DNA of 7,152 nt from an uncultured Clostridia bacterium (GCA_946539105.1 CAMNHG010000068.1:1-7152), one strand, 5' to 3'; shown: positions 1 through 6,664, counted from the first letter of the stretch. Notes: a model not told the origin generated them from the sequence alone. Program-made: numbers and translations.

Positions 1-985
1 CGCAGAACGCCGCGGCGTCGTAGTGTCGGATATAGCCGCCGTTATCGGTGGTCTGCCCCGGCTCATAGCCGAAGTAAAAACCTGTGCTGTACTCGCGGTG
101 GCTGATTTTTTCAAGCTCCTCCTTTATCCAGGGCTTTAGCTTGAAGTTTTTACCCTCGGCGCAAAAATCATCAACAGCGTGGCGGTAGGCGTTTGTCGTT
201 ACCGCCGTATAGTAAGAGGATTTTGCCCTGCCCTCGATTTTGAAGCTCGATACGCCTGCCGCGACAAGCTCAGGAATATGCTCTATCATACACATATCGC
301 GCGAATTATACAGGTATGTTCCGCCGTCAAATTCCTCGACCGGGAAGAACTGACCCTCGCGCTTTTCTTCATACAGATGATACTTCCATCGGCACGGCTG
401 AGCACAGTCGCCGTGGTTTGCGTCTCTGCCGGTAAGGTAGCTTGATATCAGGCATCTGCCGGAGAATGACACGCACATCGCGCCGTGCACAAAGCACTCA
501 ATCTCGAGCTCCTTGGGGGTTTTCGCGCGGATTTCCGCGATATCGGAAAGCGGAACTTCACGCGCCATTACAACCCTTGAAGCACCCATATTATAAAGCG
601 CGTTGGCGGCGGCGTAGTTTGTAACGCCGGCCTGGGTTGAAATGTGAATAGCCGTTTTTGGAGCGTAACGCTTTGCCATTTCGAGCACGCCGGGATCGGC
701 GATAATAAGCGCGTCTACGCCGCAGTCCTGCGCAAATTCCAGAAAGGACGGCAAAGCTTCAAGCTCGCTGTTCTTAGGCAGAATATTGCAGGTTACGTGG
801 ATTCTTTTGCCCATTGAATGAGCCAAATCACACGCTTTTTTCAGGTCGTCCCTGTCAAAATTCTTTGACGACGACCTCATTCCAAACATCTTGCCGGCGA
901 GGAATACCGCATCCGCGCCGAAATCAAGCGCGGCTTGCAAACATTCAAAATCACCCGCAGGAGATAAAATTTCAGGTTTATTCAT
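1..985 (-). CDS. U32-family peptidase / RNA hydroxylase (TrhP/YrrO- or RlhA-like), 3' end cut by window
   Basis: The first 328 residues are visible and the gene runs off the left edge. The N-terminus (MNKPEILSPAGDFE, then GADAVFLAGKMFGMRSSSKNF) and the block SFKIEGRAKSSYY around E251 are typical of peptidase family U32. The family signature E-x-F-x2-G-A-M-C-x4-G-x-C-x-I-S is complete at residues 163-181, with C171 and C178, followed by C194 and C198 in GDCAQPC. Proteins of this family, once called collagenases, include TrhP (prephenate-dependent 5-hydroxyuridine formation at tRNA position 34) and RlhA (23S rRNA cytidine hydroxylation); such cysteines are thought to hold an Fe-S centre. The start ATG shares one base with the mltG stop (TGATG), and a GGAG lies 11 nt upstream. 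An mltG neighbour, as in the B. subtilis yrrL–yrrM–yrrN–yrrO cluster, favours a TrhP-like role. A longer U32-DUF3656 fusion cannot be excluded because the C-terminus is missing. Confidence 0.93.
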   Translation of the reverse strand, partial: MNKPEILSPAGDFECLQAALDFGADAVFLAGKMFGMRSSSKNFDRDDLKKACDLAHSMGKRIHVTCNILPKNSELEALPSFLEFAQDCGVDALIIADPGVLEMAKRYAPKTAIHISTQAGVTNYAAANALYNMGASRVVMAREVPLSDIAEIRAKTPKELEIECFVHGAMCVSFSGRCLISSYLTGRDANHGDCAQPCRWKYHLYEEKREGQFFPVEEFDGGTYLYNSRDMCMIEHIPELVAAGVSSFKIEGRAKSSYYTAVTTNAYRHAVDDFCAEGKNFKLKPWIKEELEKISHREYSTGFYFGYEPGQTTDNGGYIRHYDAAAFC

Positions 986-2316
986 CACTCAATATACTCC
1001 AAATTAGCTTCGTGCTCCTCGATTGTAGAAGCGTAGTAAGCCTTTCCGTTGCTGTCGTGACAGAAGTAGTAGTAACTTGAATTGTACGGATTAAGCGCGG
1101 CCTTGATAGCCTCCATACCGGGATTGCAGATTGATCCGGGAGGAAGTCCGGTGTTGTCGTAGGTGTCGTAACGGCTTTTGTAATTCGCCGCAATCTCGGC
1201 AGGGAGCTTGTCCTTGCTGCGGTAGGGATAGAACTTTGTCGAGTCAAGTCCGAGAGACGATACGCCCTCGCTGCTGTCGGCGTTAAGACGGTTATGCAGG
1301 ATTGACGAAATATAGTACATATCGTCGGAATCCGCCGCCTCTGCCTGAATGATTGACGCCATTGTCATAATTTCGTCAAGAGTATAGCTGCTGTCTGATT
1401 TTTCCAGCATTTTCTTGACTGAAATTAGTTTTTCATAGCCGTCAAAAGCCTGCTTCTCGTAAATTCTCTTCTCATAGTTGTTAAGAATTTTATAGATAAT
1501 GCTTGCGGGATCCTCGTTGACGTAAAACTCGTACTTATCAGGATATAGGTATCCCTCGAGCTTATAATAACGCTCGCCCGGGTTGGGAATGCTCTTTAAG
1601 AAGTCGTAGTCGTTGTCGAACTTATTGGAGTTGCAAAGCTGCAAAAACTCCGCCTTGTTGCCGAGCGCGCCTTCCTTTTCGAGCTTGTCCGCAATTTCGA
1701 GGACGTTCTGGCCCTCGATGATTGTTACCTCGATTGTATCTGTACGGTTTGAAGTACCCTGCAGATTGGTTATAATCGCCTGATAGTCCATATTCTTTTT
1801 AAGCTCATATGTACCCTGTGAGAACGTGCTGTTCTTTGTCACCATGGCATAGAGCTTAAAATATACCGGCTCAGAGATTACTCCGCTGTTTTTTAGCGCG
1901 TCAGAAACCGTGTCGATATCCGCGTCCTTGGGAATTTGGACATTAACGGTGGAATCGTCCTTGCGGTTAATGGCAACAAAATCATTAACTCCCGTCACCA
2001 AAAAAATTCCGAGGGCGGCTCCGATAATCAAAACCGACACAATCCACGCAATTCTGAAAACCCGGCGGTTGCGCCTGTTGCGTGCTTTAAGCTCACGCTT
2101 TTCTTCCTTTTGGCGTTTTTTCAGCGATTTTTTTGACTCTCGCGCGATTTGATCCTTAACCTCTTCTCCGCTGTAGGAGCTTATCTCCTCAGGCTCTGAC
2201 GAAGCGTCGTATGACGAGCCGTCATCGTCGTAATTGTCGCGGATATTGAGCTTAAAGTTCTCCGCCTTTCGGCGTCGCTGTTCTTCAAGTCCGAAATTAT
2301 TGTTGTCTGTACTCAT
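985..2316 (-). CDS. mltG: Endolytic murein transglycosylase MltG (YceG-like)
   Basis: This 443-residue membrane-anchored lytic transglycosylase cleaves nascent glycan strands and so limits peptidoglycan chain length. Residues 1-87 are a highly charged, Lys/Arg/Glu-rich cytoplasmic segment. One transmembrane helix follows at about 88-110 (VFRIAWIVSVLIIGAALGIFLV), which leaves the catalytic part outside. The YceG domain shows LEGYLYPDKYEF (253-264), MASIIQAEA (319-327) with the presumed catalytic Glu at E326, HNRLN (341-345), the GLPPG...NPG loop (390-400) and a C-terminal YYYFCHDSNGKAYYAS block (415-430). Many homologues have Glu at the first acidic position of this active-site motif where this protein has Q324; E326 is kept, so I expect it to be active. 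The start is supported by AAAGGA (2325-2330) eight bases upstream, inside the end of the preceding gene. The stop overlaps the next start by one base. The long hydrophilic N-terminus is usual for Gram-positive MltG proteins. Confidence 0.95.
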   Translation of the reverse strand: MSTDNNNFGLEEQRRRKAENFKLNIRDNYDDDGSSYDASSEPEEISSYSGEEVKDQIARESKKSLKKRQKEEKRELKARNRRNRRVFRIAWIVSVLIIGAALGIFLVTGVNDFVAINRKDDSTVNVQIPKDADIDTVSDALKNSGVISEPVYFKLYAMVTKNSTFSQGTYELKKNMDYQAIITNLQGTSNRTDTIEVTIIEGQNVLEIADKLEKEGALGNKAEFLQLCNSNKFDNDYDFLKSIPNPGERYYKLEGYLYPDKYEFYVNEDPASIIYKILNNYEKRIYEKQAFDGYEKLISVKKMLEKSDSSYTLDEIMTMASIIQAEAADSDDMYYISSILHNRLNADSSEGVSSLGLDSTKFYPYRSKDKLPAEIAANYKSRYDTYDNTGLPPGSICNPGMEAIKAALNPYNSSYYYFCHDSNGKAYYASTIEEHEANLEYIE

Positions 2317-2320
2317 ATAC

Positions 2321-2914
2321 TCATTCCTTTACCGGATTGCGGTTGATAAACCTCTCGGTAACGAGAATATCAACCGGTCTGTCGTATAATCCCTTTGGAA
2401 GGGTGTTTTGTATGCATTTATAGTAACAGATTCCGGCGGTTACTCCGCCGAAGCTCTGTAAAAACCTGTCGTAGTAGCCCCTGCCGAAGCCGATTCTGTA
2501 GCCCTGTAAGTCAAAGCACAGTCCGGGCACAAGGCATAATCCCGAGGAAAAATCCTCTGCCTTTTCGCATTTTTCGGGCAACGGCTCTAATATGCCGAAC
2601 TTTCCCGACGATAAATCCGAGCGTGATTTTATAAAGTAAAAATCCATCTCGCCGCTGACTTCTCCGCACTTAGGCACGGCTACACGCTTGCCGTTTTTCA
2701 GCGCGTCCGCGATTATCTCTGAAGTGTCACACTCAATTTCCCCGGACACAAAGGCGAACAGCACTTGGCAGGACTTATATTCGTCAAGCTGTAAAAATTG
2801 CTCTGTCAGGGTGCTGTCAAGCTCTGACTTTAGCCCGGGCGGCATTGACTGCCTTGCTCGGCGGTATTTTGCCCTAAGCTCGCGTTTGTGCTGCCTGACG
2901 TTTATCAAAGGCAT
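2321..2914 (-). CDS. 5-formyltetrahydrofolate cyclo-ligase (MTHFS / YgfA family)
   Basis: This enzyme uses ATP to convert 5-formyl-THF, a dead-end and inhibitory folate, into 5,10-methenyl-THF in the cytoplasm. The 197-residue length is normal for the family. Visible hallmarks are the basic N-terminal helix KRELRAKYRRARQSM (10-24), G58-E59-I-E-C-D (substrate-side Glu region), VAVPKC (78-83), FGILEP (106-111) and the family signature LVPGLCFD...GYRIGFGRGYYDRFL (128-152), whose glycine/arginine-rich part forms the ATP phosphate site. The start codon lies inside the end of the DJ-1 gene (10-nt overlap) with AGAGGA six bases upstream, so translation is probably coupled. Only four bases separate its stop from the mltG start. 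Sharing an operon with thyX and tmk makes sense because ThyX draws on methylene-THF. Gene symbols for this family vary (ygfA, yqgN, fau), so none is assigned. Confidence 0.95.
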   Translation of the reverse strand: MPLINVRQHKRELRAKYRRARQSMPPGLKSELDSTLTEQFLQLDEYKSCQVLFAFVSGEIECDTSEIIADALKNGKRVAVPKCGEVSGEMDFYFIKSRSDLSSGKFGILEPLPEKCEKAEDFSSGLCLVPGLCFDLQGYRIGFGRGYYDRFLQSFGGVTAGICYYKCIQNTLPKGLYDRPVDILVTERFINRNPVKE

Positions 2915-3444
2915 TGCATATCCTCTATTACCTTATCCGCGACGTCCTTTGAGAGTGCTTTTGCTACAATAGCGTGACCAAATTCTACCGCGCAGCCTGC
3001 GCCCTTGGCAGTGATAACGTTGCCGTCGGTCTCGGTATGAGCGGCGGTGTAGGTCGCACCCTTAAGCTCCTTTTCAAAGCCCGGGAAGCAGGTGGCTTTT
3101 TTGCCGTCCAAAATCCCCAGGTGCCCTAAAATTGACGGCGCGGCACAGATTGCGGCTACGATTTTGCCTTCTTCATAACAGTGCTTTACACAGTTAATTA
3201 CTCTTTCGTCGTTTTCAAGGTTTAGCGTTCCGGGCATTCCGCCGGGAAGGATTGCTCCCTCGATTTCTCCGTAATCAACATCGTCCGCGGATATATCCGA
3301 CTTGACGCATACGCCGTGCGAGCTGATTACGAACTCGCCTGTTACTCCAGCGGTTTGAACTCTGAGCTTTGCTCTGCGCATTACGTCAAGACACGCGAGA
3401 GCCTCTGTCTCTTCAAAGCCTTCGGCTAAAAACAAATAAAACAT
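2905..3444 (-). CDS. DJ-1/PfpI family protein (YajL/ThiJ-like)
   Basis: This is a 179-residue single-domain member of the DJ-1 branch of the glutamine-amidotransferase-like fold. The N-terminus FLAEGFEETEALACLDVMRRA aligns with the human DJ-1 start, placing E14 at the acidic residue that tunes the reactive cysteine. ILPGGMPG (65-72) forms the oxyanion-side loop. AAICAAP (97-103) is the nucleophile elbow with Cys100. The position of DJ-1 His126 is Phe120 here (KATCFPG), as I recall for bacterial YajL. Family members have been described as glyoxalase III, protein deglycase or redox chaperone, and several of these activities are disputed, so no reaction is assigned. It has the best ribosome binding site of the operon after thyX (AAGGAGG at 3450-3456, five bases from ATG). 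A 15-nt gap separates it from the upstream GNAT gene. Its last ten bases overlap the cyclo-ligase start. Confidence 0.93.
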   Translation of the reverse strand: MFYLFLAEGFEETEALACLDVMRRAKLRVQTAGVTGEFVISSHGVCVKSDISADDVDYGEIEGAILPGGMPGTLNLENDERVINCVKHCYEEGKIVAAICAAPSILGHLGILDGKKATCFPGFEKELKGATYTAAHTETDGNVITAKGAGCAVEFGHAIVAKALSKDVADKVIEDMQCL

Positions 3445-3449
3445 AATAA

Positions 3450-3456
3450 CCTCCTT
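3450..3456 (-). promoter_or_regulatory. Strong Shine-Dalgarno of the DJ-1/PfpI gene
   Basis: AAGGAGG on the minus strand is five bases before the ATG at 3444, within the only real intercistronic gap (15 nt) of the downstream half of the operon. It suggests that DJ-1 translation starts independently, unlike the coupled genes just upstream. Confidence 0.8.
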
Positions 3457-3459
3457 GTT

Positions 3460-4284
3460 TTAGGATAGTGTGATTCCGATGTATATGTCCTTTGGCAAAG
3501 GTAATGATGATAAAGCCCTCGCCATTCCGTATTTTTCTTTTTTAGAAATATCAAAAAATTCTTCTCCGCACTTGCCGTAAACAACAAATCTAACCGAATC
3601 GGTGCTGCTAAGCAAAAGCGTTTTTAATTCTTTTAAATCATTATAAGCGGCGTAAAAAACATTGCATACGCCGTTTTCTTCCTCAAAAATCGCCATGGCG
3701 TTTTTGCTGAAAGCGGTTTTTATTCCATAGCAGGCGTAGTACTCAATGGCAAAGCGAACATAATCATTATTCCATAAAAGAAAATTACCCCTTTTGAATC
3801 CGTATTGAATATACTCAAAGTCCGCGGTATCGCCTATGATTATACTGTCCGCACATCCGCGTTCAAGCTCGCTGCGATGAACCATAGCTCCCCTAACCGA
3901 ACAACAGGCGCGGTAGCCGTGCTTACCGTAAAAGCGGTACAGCTTTCCGCTTGCGGGCAAAAGAACCGAAAAGCGGTCTCCCCTGCTTTTTGCGTCATTT
4001 AATGAATATTCTATCAAGCTGCTCATTATTCCGCGTCCTCTGGATTCGGGCAAGGTTGCCGCTCCGCACAGGTAATGGGCTTTTTCTCCGGCGATTGTAC
4101 AGTCAATCAGGTACAGCGCGGAAATGATTTTGCCGTTTTCAAGTGCAACATAGGCGTGATATGTACTTTTATTTCTTTTAAAGAATAATTCTACCGCTTC
4201 AGGCGAATCGTCAAAACAACTCAGCCAGATGGCCTTCAGCTCGTCAATATCGTCTTTTCCGGCGATTCTTAGCTCTGTATTCAT
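3460..4284 (-). CDS. GNAT-family N-acetyltransferase, substrate unknown
   Basis: This 274-residue protein has an N-terminal GNAT domain (about 1-135). It shows the start RIAGKDDIDELKAIWLSCF, the acetyl-CoA-binding motif A ATLPESRGRGIMSSLIEY (76-93; R82-G-R-G-I-M is the pyrophosphate loop) and the motif B part LYRFYGKHGYRACCSV (115-130). Residues from about 150 to 274 do not show a second obvious CoA loop; they may be a degenerate GNAT-like half, as in two-domain Eis-type proteins, but this is only a guess from length. GNAT enzymes transfer acyl groups from acyl-CoA to amines, and the acceptor cannot be told from sequence. The start codon overlaps the DUF2156 stop as ATGA, and no good ribosome binding site precedes it, which points to termination-reinitiation coupling with that gene. 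The gene ends 15 nt before the DJ-1 start. No signal peptide or membrane segment is apparent. Confidence 0.88.
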   Translation of the reverse strand: MNTELRIAGKDDIDELKAIWLSCFDDSPEAVELFFKRNKSTYHAYVALENGKIISALYLIDCTIAGEKAHYLCGAATLPESRGRGIMSSLIEYSLNDAKSRGDRFSVLLPASGKLYRFYGKHGYRACCSVRGAMVHRSELERGCADSIIIGDTADFEYIQYGFKRGNFLLWNNDYVRFAIEYYACYGIKTAFSKNAMAIFEEENGVCNVFYAAYNDLKELKTLLLSSTDSVRFVVYGKCGEEFFDISKKEKYGMARALSSLPLPKDIYIGITLS

Positions 4285-5162
4285 TTTGGAATACCGTCAA
4301 ATCTTTCGTAAATAATCTCGGGGTGATAGGACAGCTTGGACTTTCTCAGCCCTTCAAGCCCCATATCCTCCTCGCGGTTGAGGTATTTGTAATTTGTAAG
4401 AGTTTTAGCAAACTCATTATTGATTACCGCATAGCTTCCCTCGTAATCTTTGAGTGCTTTTTCAAAGTTTACATCGAAGCAGAGCGGAGAAATCTCTGAA
4501 CCGAGAGTCATAGCAACGGGAGTTTGGTTAACATATAGAATCAACCCGCGCATTTCGAACTCGTTTAAGTTTTCGAGTGCCTCTTTAATTACCGCGTACT
4601 CGGCGTGATTGTTCGGATTAAGCTCATTTTCCAAGCACCATAGCTCAGCTACCTTTAGCGCGTCGGAGGCATTTTCCGCCGTTATAGGCTCAGTTTTGCT
4701 GTCGGGACAAGTTCTGTTGAATTTTGAAATGTGATTGCGCTTGGCGTGATACTTTTTTCCGGGAAGCTCCGCGAGCATTTCAGTCAAATATATATAGTCC
4801 TGAGTAGTTGTGCTCGGCTCGTAAATATACTTGCCGGGGCAGAGCTTTTCAAACTTATCGCGTTCAGCGCGTGACATATAGCCCATATAAGGCTGACGGT
4901 TGTTTTCATTCGCGTCGTCAATTATAGCCTTTATCGCGCCTTCAACATTTTTTCCGTGCGGAAAGCAATAGCCCCACAGCCTGCCGTCGGAGCGAAAATA
5001 CACTTTAATCAAAGTATCGTCATAAACGGCAAATTTAATCAAATACTCGCGGTTCCACAAGTATGCGCTGACCATATTTGCCTCGCAGCCGATTTCATCG
5101 TCCGCGTAAAAAGTCCTGTATTTTTTTATATCTGATTTTTCAATTTGCTTAAAATTTAACAT
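4281..5162 (-). CDS. DUF2156 (phosphatidylglycerol lysyltransferase C-terminal-like) protein
   Basis: This is a 293-residue soluble protein of the DUF2156 / LPG_synthase_C type, the catalytic two-GNAT-lobe fold found at the C-terminus of MprF. Recognisable blocks are the N-terminal NMVSAYLWNREYLIKFAVYDD (29-49), TTQDYIYLTEMLAELPGKKYHAKRNHISKF (119-148), a central helix with AELWCLENE (172-180), LGSEISP (220-226), INNEFAK (247-253) and the C-terminal NREEDMGLEGLRKSKLSYHP (262-281). The MprF membrane flippase part is absent and no transmembrane helix is seen, so a lipid aminoacylation role should not be assumed; the true substrate is unknown. It starts inside the end of tmk (7-nt overlap) with only a weak, distant AAAAGG upstream, so it probably depends on tmk translation. 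Its stop overlaps the GNAT start (ATGA). Pairing with another GNAT-fold enzyme suggests related or sequential acyl/aminoacyl-transfer roles, which is inference. Confidence 0.88.
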   Translation of the reverse strand: MLNFKQIEKSDIKKYRTFYADDEIGCEANMVSAYLWNREYLIKFAVYDDTLIKVYFRSDGRLWGYCFPHGKNVEGAIKAIIDDANENNRQPYMGYMSRAERDKFEKLCPGKYIYEPSTTTQDYIYLTEMLAELPGKKYHAKRNHISKFNRTCPDSKTEPITAENASDALKVAELWCLENELNPNNHAEYAVIKEALENLNEFEMRGLILYVNQTPVAMTLGSEISPLCFDVNFEKALKDYEGSYAVINNEFAKTLTNYKYLNREEDMGLEGLRKSKLSYHPEIIYERFDGIPK

Positions 5163-5824
5163 AAAATATCGCTGACAGCCTTTTCTATTTCCTCTGATAT
5201 TTTTTCTATCGGCTTAATTTCTCCGTTTTCGCAGCAGTCAATTACTGTCCAGCCGCATTTTTTTGCGGCGTACAACGCGCTTTTGCGGCAGGTAAGCAAA
5301 AAGCTGAGATTGCTTTCGTGCAAATCCTTTTTGCTCGAATCTCCGCCGTAACGCTTCTCCATAAGTCTTTGCGACACGTCGGGAGACACGTCCAGATAGA
5401 TTACCCTGTCAGGCTTCGGAAGTCCGAGCTTTACGTACTCAAAATCATCCTGCCAGTCGATAAACGCGTCGCGCTTATCGTCGGCAACCTTTGACATTTG
5501 GTAGATTATATTTGAAGTGCTGTAGCGATCGCACAAAAACAGCGTACCGTTTTTATAGTCGTCCTTCCAGTCCTTTAGAAAGCTCGCGGCACGGTCAACT
5601 GCATAAAACGCCGAAGCGCAATACGCATTGACGTCCTCGGGCTTGCTGCCAAATTCTCCTCCGAGGTACATTTTTACAAGCGACGAAGCCGGACTTTCGT
5701 AGTCGGGAAATTCAAGCCGGCGAACCTTCAATCCGTTTTTGGTGAGTTTTTCGGCGAGCAGAGAGGTCTGTGTAGCCTTTCCGCTGCCGTCAAGACCTTC
5801 TATTACAATAATCTTGCTTTTCAT
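5156..5824 (-). CDS. tmk: Thymidylate kinase (dTMP kinase)
   Basis: This kinase phosphorylates dTMP to dTDP with ATP, the step after ThyX in dTTP synthesis. The 222-residue protein has the P-loop EGLDGSGKATQT (9-20), LEFPDY (37-42; the F-P turn near the base-binding site), AVDRA (75-79; the R that contacts the nucleotide), LCDRYSTSN (97-105; the DRY/DRF catalytic motif), VIYLDVSPD (141-149) and a LID region MEKRYGGDSSKKDLHE (155-170). The P-loop has Ala17 immediately after Lys16 where Walker A normally has Ser or Thr; the next residue, Thr18, is the usual conserved one. I recall similar GSGKAT forms in clostridial proteins annotated as thymidylate kinase, so this looks like a subfamily trait rather than a broken gene. 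A specificity for another deoxynucleoside monophosphate is possible. The start is nine bases after the thyX stop, with AGAGGT overlapping that stop. The 3' end overlaps the DUF2156 start by seven bases. Confidence 0.92.
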   Translation of the reverse strand: MKSKIIVIEGLDGSGKATQTSLLAEKLTKNGLKVRRLEFPDYESPASSLVKMYLGGEFGSKPEDVNAYCASAFYAVDRAASFLKDWKDDYKNGTLFLCDRYSTSNIIYQMSKVADDKRDAFIDWQDDFEYVKLGLPKPDRVIYLDVSPDVSQRLMEKRYGGDSSKKDLHESNLSFLLTCRKSALYAAKKCGWTVIDCCENGEIKPIEKISEEIEKAVSDILC

Positions 5825-5833
5825 AACTACCTC

Positions 5834-6640
5834 TTAGGGCTGTCTGCCGTATTTTTCTCTCATTTCCTTTTGTCTGCCGCAGCACATATTGCCCTCGGGA
5901 CAAGGTCCGAACAGACATCCGGGGCCGCAGTTCTTGAACAGAGTAGGCGCGACCTTTAAACACTCGAGCAGCATTTGCTCTGCAACCTCGCGGATTTCCC
6001 ACTGTGCGCGGTTGCAGCAGCGGTGAGCAAAGAAGTTATGCAGGCTGCGCGCGTTAAAGGTGCAGACGATTTTTGTAGTCGAGGCGTTCGGCAGAATAAA
6101 CCTTGCGTCCTCGTTTGCCTTTTTAAGGAACGCGGAGTATTGCTTTTTGTTGCTCTGCTTAAAGCTCTCCATAATTTCCTCGTCGCTGCCGTGCTGAGCC
6201 TCTCCGAGAAAATCCGCTATATATCCCGCGACAAGACTGTCGCGGATTTCCTTGTAAGCCTTAGCTTCTACTTCAAGAGCTTTTTCGTAAGCCGCAAGTG
6301 CCTTTGGATTGTTTTGGATTTCGGGCGGAGTTACAAAGTCGAACCTTGTGCCGTCAACATATCTCTGGCTCTGCTGTGAGTACGAGGCAATTCTGTGGCG
6401 TACAAGCTGATGTGAGCAGGCGCGTGAAATTCCCTCTATTCCAAAGGTGAACGAAGCGTGCTCAGTGGGACTTGCGTGGCCTAAATCTGTCAGCATATTT
6501 AAAAACGATGTTGTTTTTTCCTCTGTCAAGCCGTCGCGGATATTTTCGATATCCGACGGTGAATAGCACAGCTTTGCCGCCATAGCAACGGTTTGCTCCG
6601 GATTTGGAGTGTGCGCGAGCAAAGTTACTTTTATCGACAT
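5834..6640 (-). CDS. thyX: FAD-dependent thymidylate synthase ThyX
   Basis: This flavin-dependent enzyme methylates dUMP to dTMP with methylene-THF and NADPH, releasing THF rather than DHF. The ThyX signature R-H-R-x7-S is present at residues 81-91 (RHRIASYSQQS, then QRY). Other conserved blocks are GHASPTEHASFTF (54-66), EDARFILPNA (177-186) and FNARSLHNFFAHRCCNRAQWEIR (195-217; nucleotide/flavin binding). The 268 residues exceed the roughly 220 of Thermotoga ThyX. The extra length comes from a charged insertion (about 144-170) and a C-terminal tail with cysteines C238, C242, C247, C253 and C254. I chose the ATG at 6640 because AGGAGGT lies six bases upstream; an in-frame ATG at 6673 would add 11 residues with no ribosome binding site and would put the binding site inside the gene. 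It is the first gene of the operon, behind a promoter at about 6723-6751, and tmk follows after nine bases. Confidence 0.97.
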   Translation of the reverse strand: MSIKVTLLAHTPNPEQTVAMAAKLCYSPSDIENIRDGLTEEKTTSFLNMLTDLGHASPTEHASFTFGIEGISRACSHQLVRHRIASYSQQSQRYVDGTRFDFVTPPEIQNNPKALAAYEKALEVEAKAYKEIRDSLVAGYIADFLGEAQHGSDEEIMESFKQSNKKQYSAFLKKANEDARFILPNASTTKIVCTFNARSLHNFFAHRCCNRAQWEIREVAEQMLLECLKVAPTLFKNCGPGCLFGPCPEGNMCCGRQKEMREKYGRQP

Positions 6641-6646
6641 AAAACT

Positions 6647-6653
6647 ACCTCCT
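6647..6653 (-). promoter_or_regulatory. Strong Shine-Dalgarno of thyX
   Basis: AGGAGGT on the minus strand lies six bases before the ATG at 6640. It is close to a perfect anti-16S match and decides the thyX start in favour of the internal ATG over the in-frame one at 6673. Confidence 0.9.
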
Positions 6654-6664
6654 GAATCTAATAT

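Noticed and set aside
179..624. Two plus-strand frames (88 and 60 codons) at the left of the window
   Set aside because: Both are antisense to the U32 gene, whose signature motif lies in the same interval on the minus strand.
978..1247. Minus-strand 89-codon frame rich in Thr/Arg inside mltG
   Set aside because: This is a low-complexity out-of-frame reading of the mltG 3' end, which itself is fully conserved in the proper frame.
3711..3977. Three copies of AAGCGGT within the GNAT gene, resembling a DNA uptake or regulatory word
   Set aside because: They fall in different codon contexts (for example Arg-Phe and Thr-Ala), have irregular spacing and are explained by coding sequence.
4281..5162. 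DUF2156 protein as an MprF-like antimicrobial-peptide resistance lysyltransferase
   Set aside because: There are no membrane helices or flippase domain, and family similarity to the catalytic fold alone does not support lipid lysylation.
5790..6002. Minus-strand 70-codon frame bridging the end of thyX and the start of tmk
   Set aside because: It overlaps both clear genes in another frame and its Arg/Cys-rich translation looks like an out-of-frame shadow.
5975..6379. Plus-strand open frame of 134 codons
   Set aside because: It lies wholly antisense inside thyX, has no family resemblance and no ribosome binding site, and follows from the codon bias of thyX.
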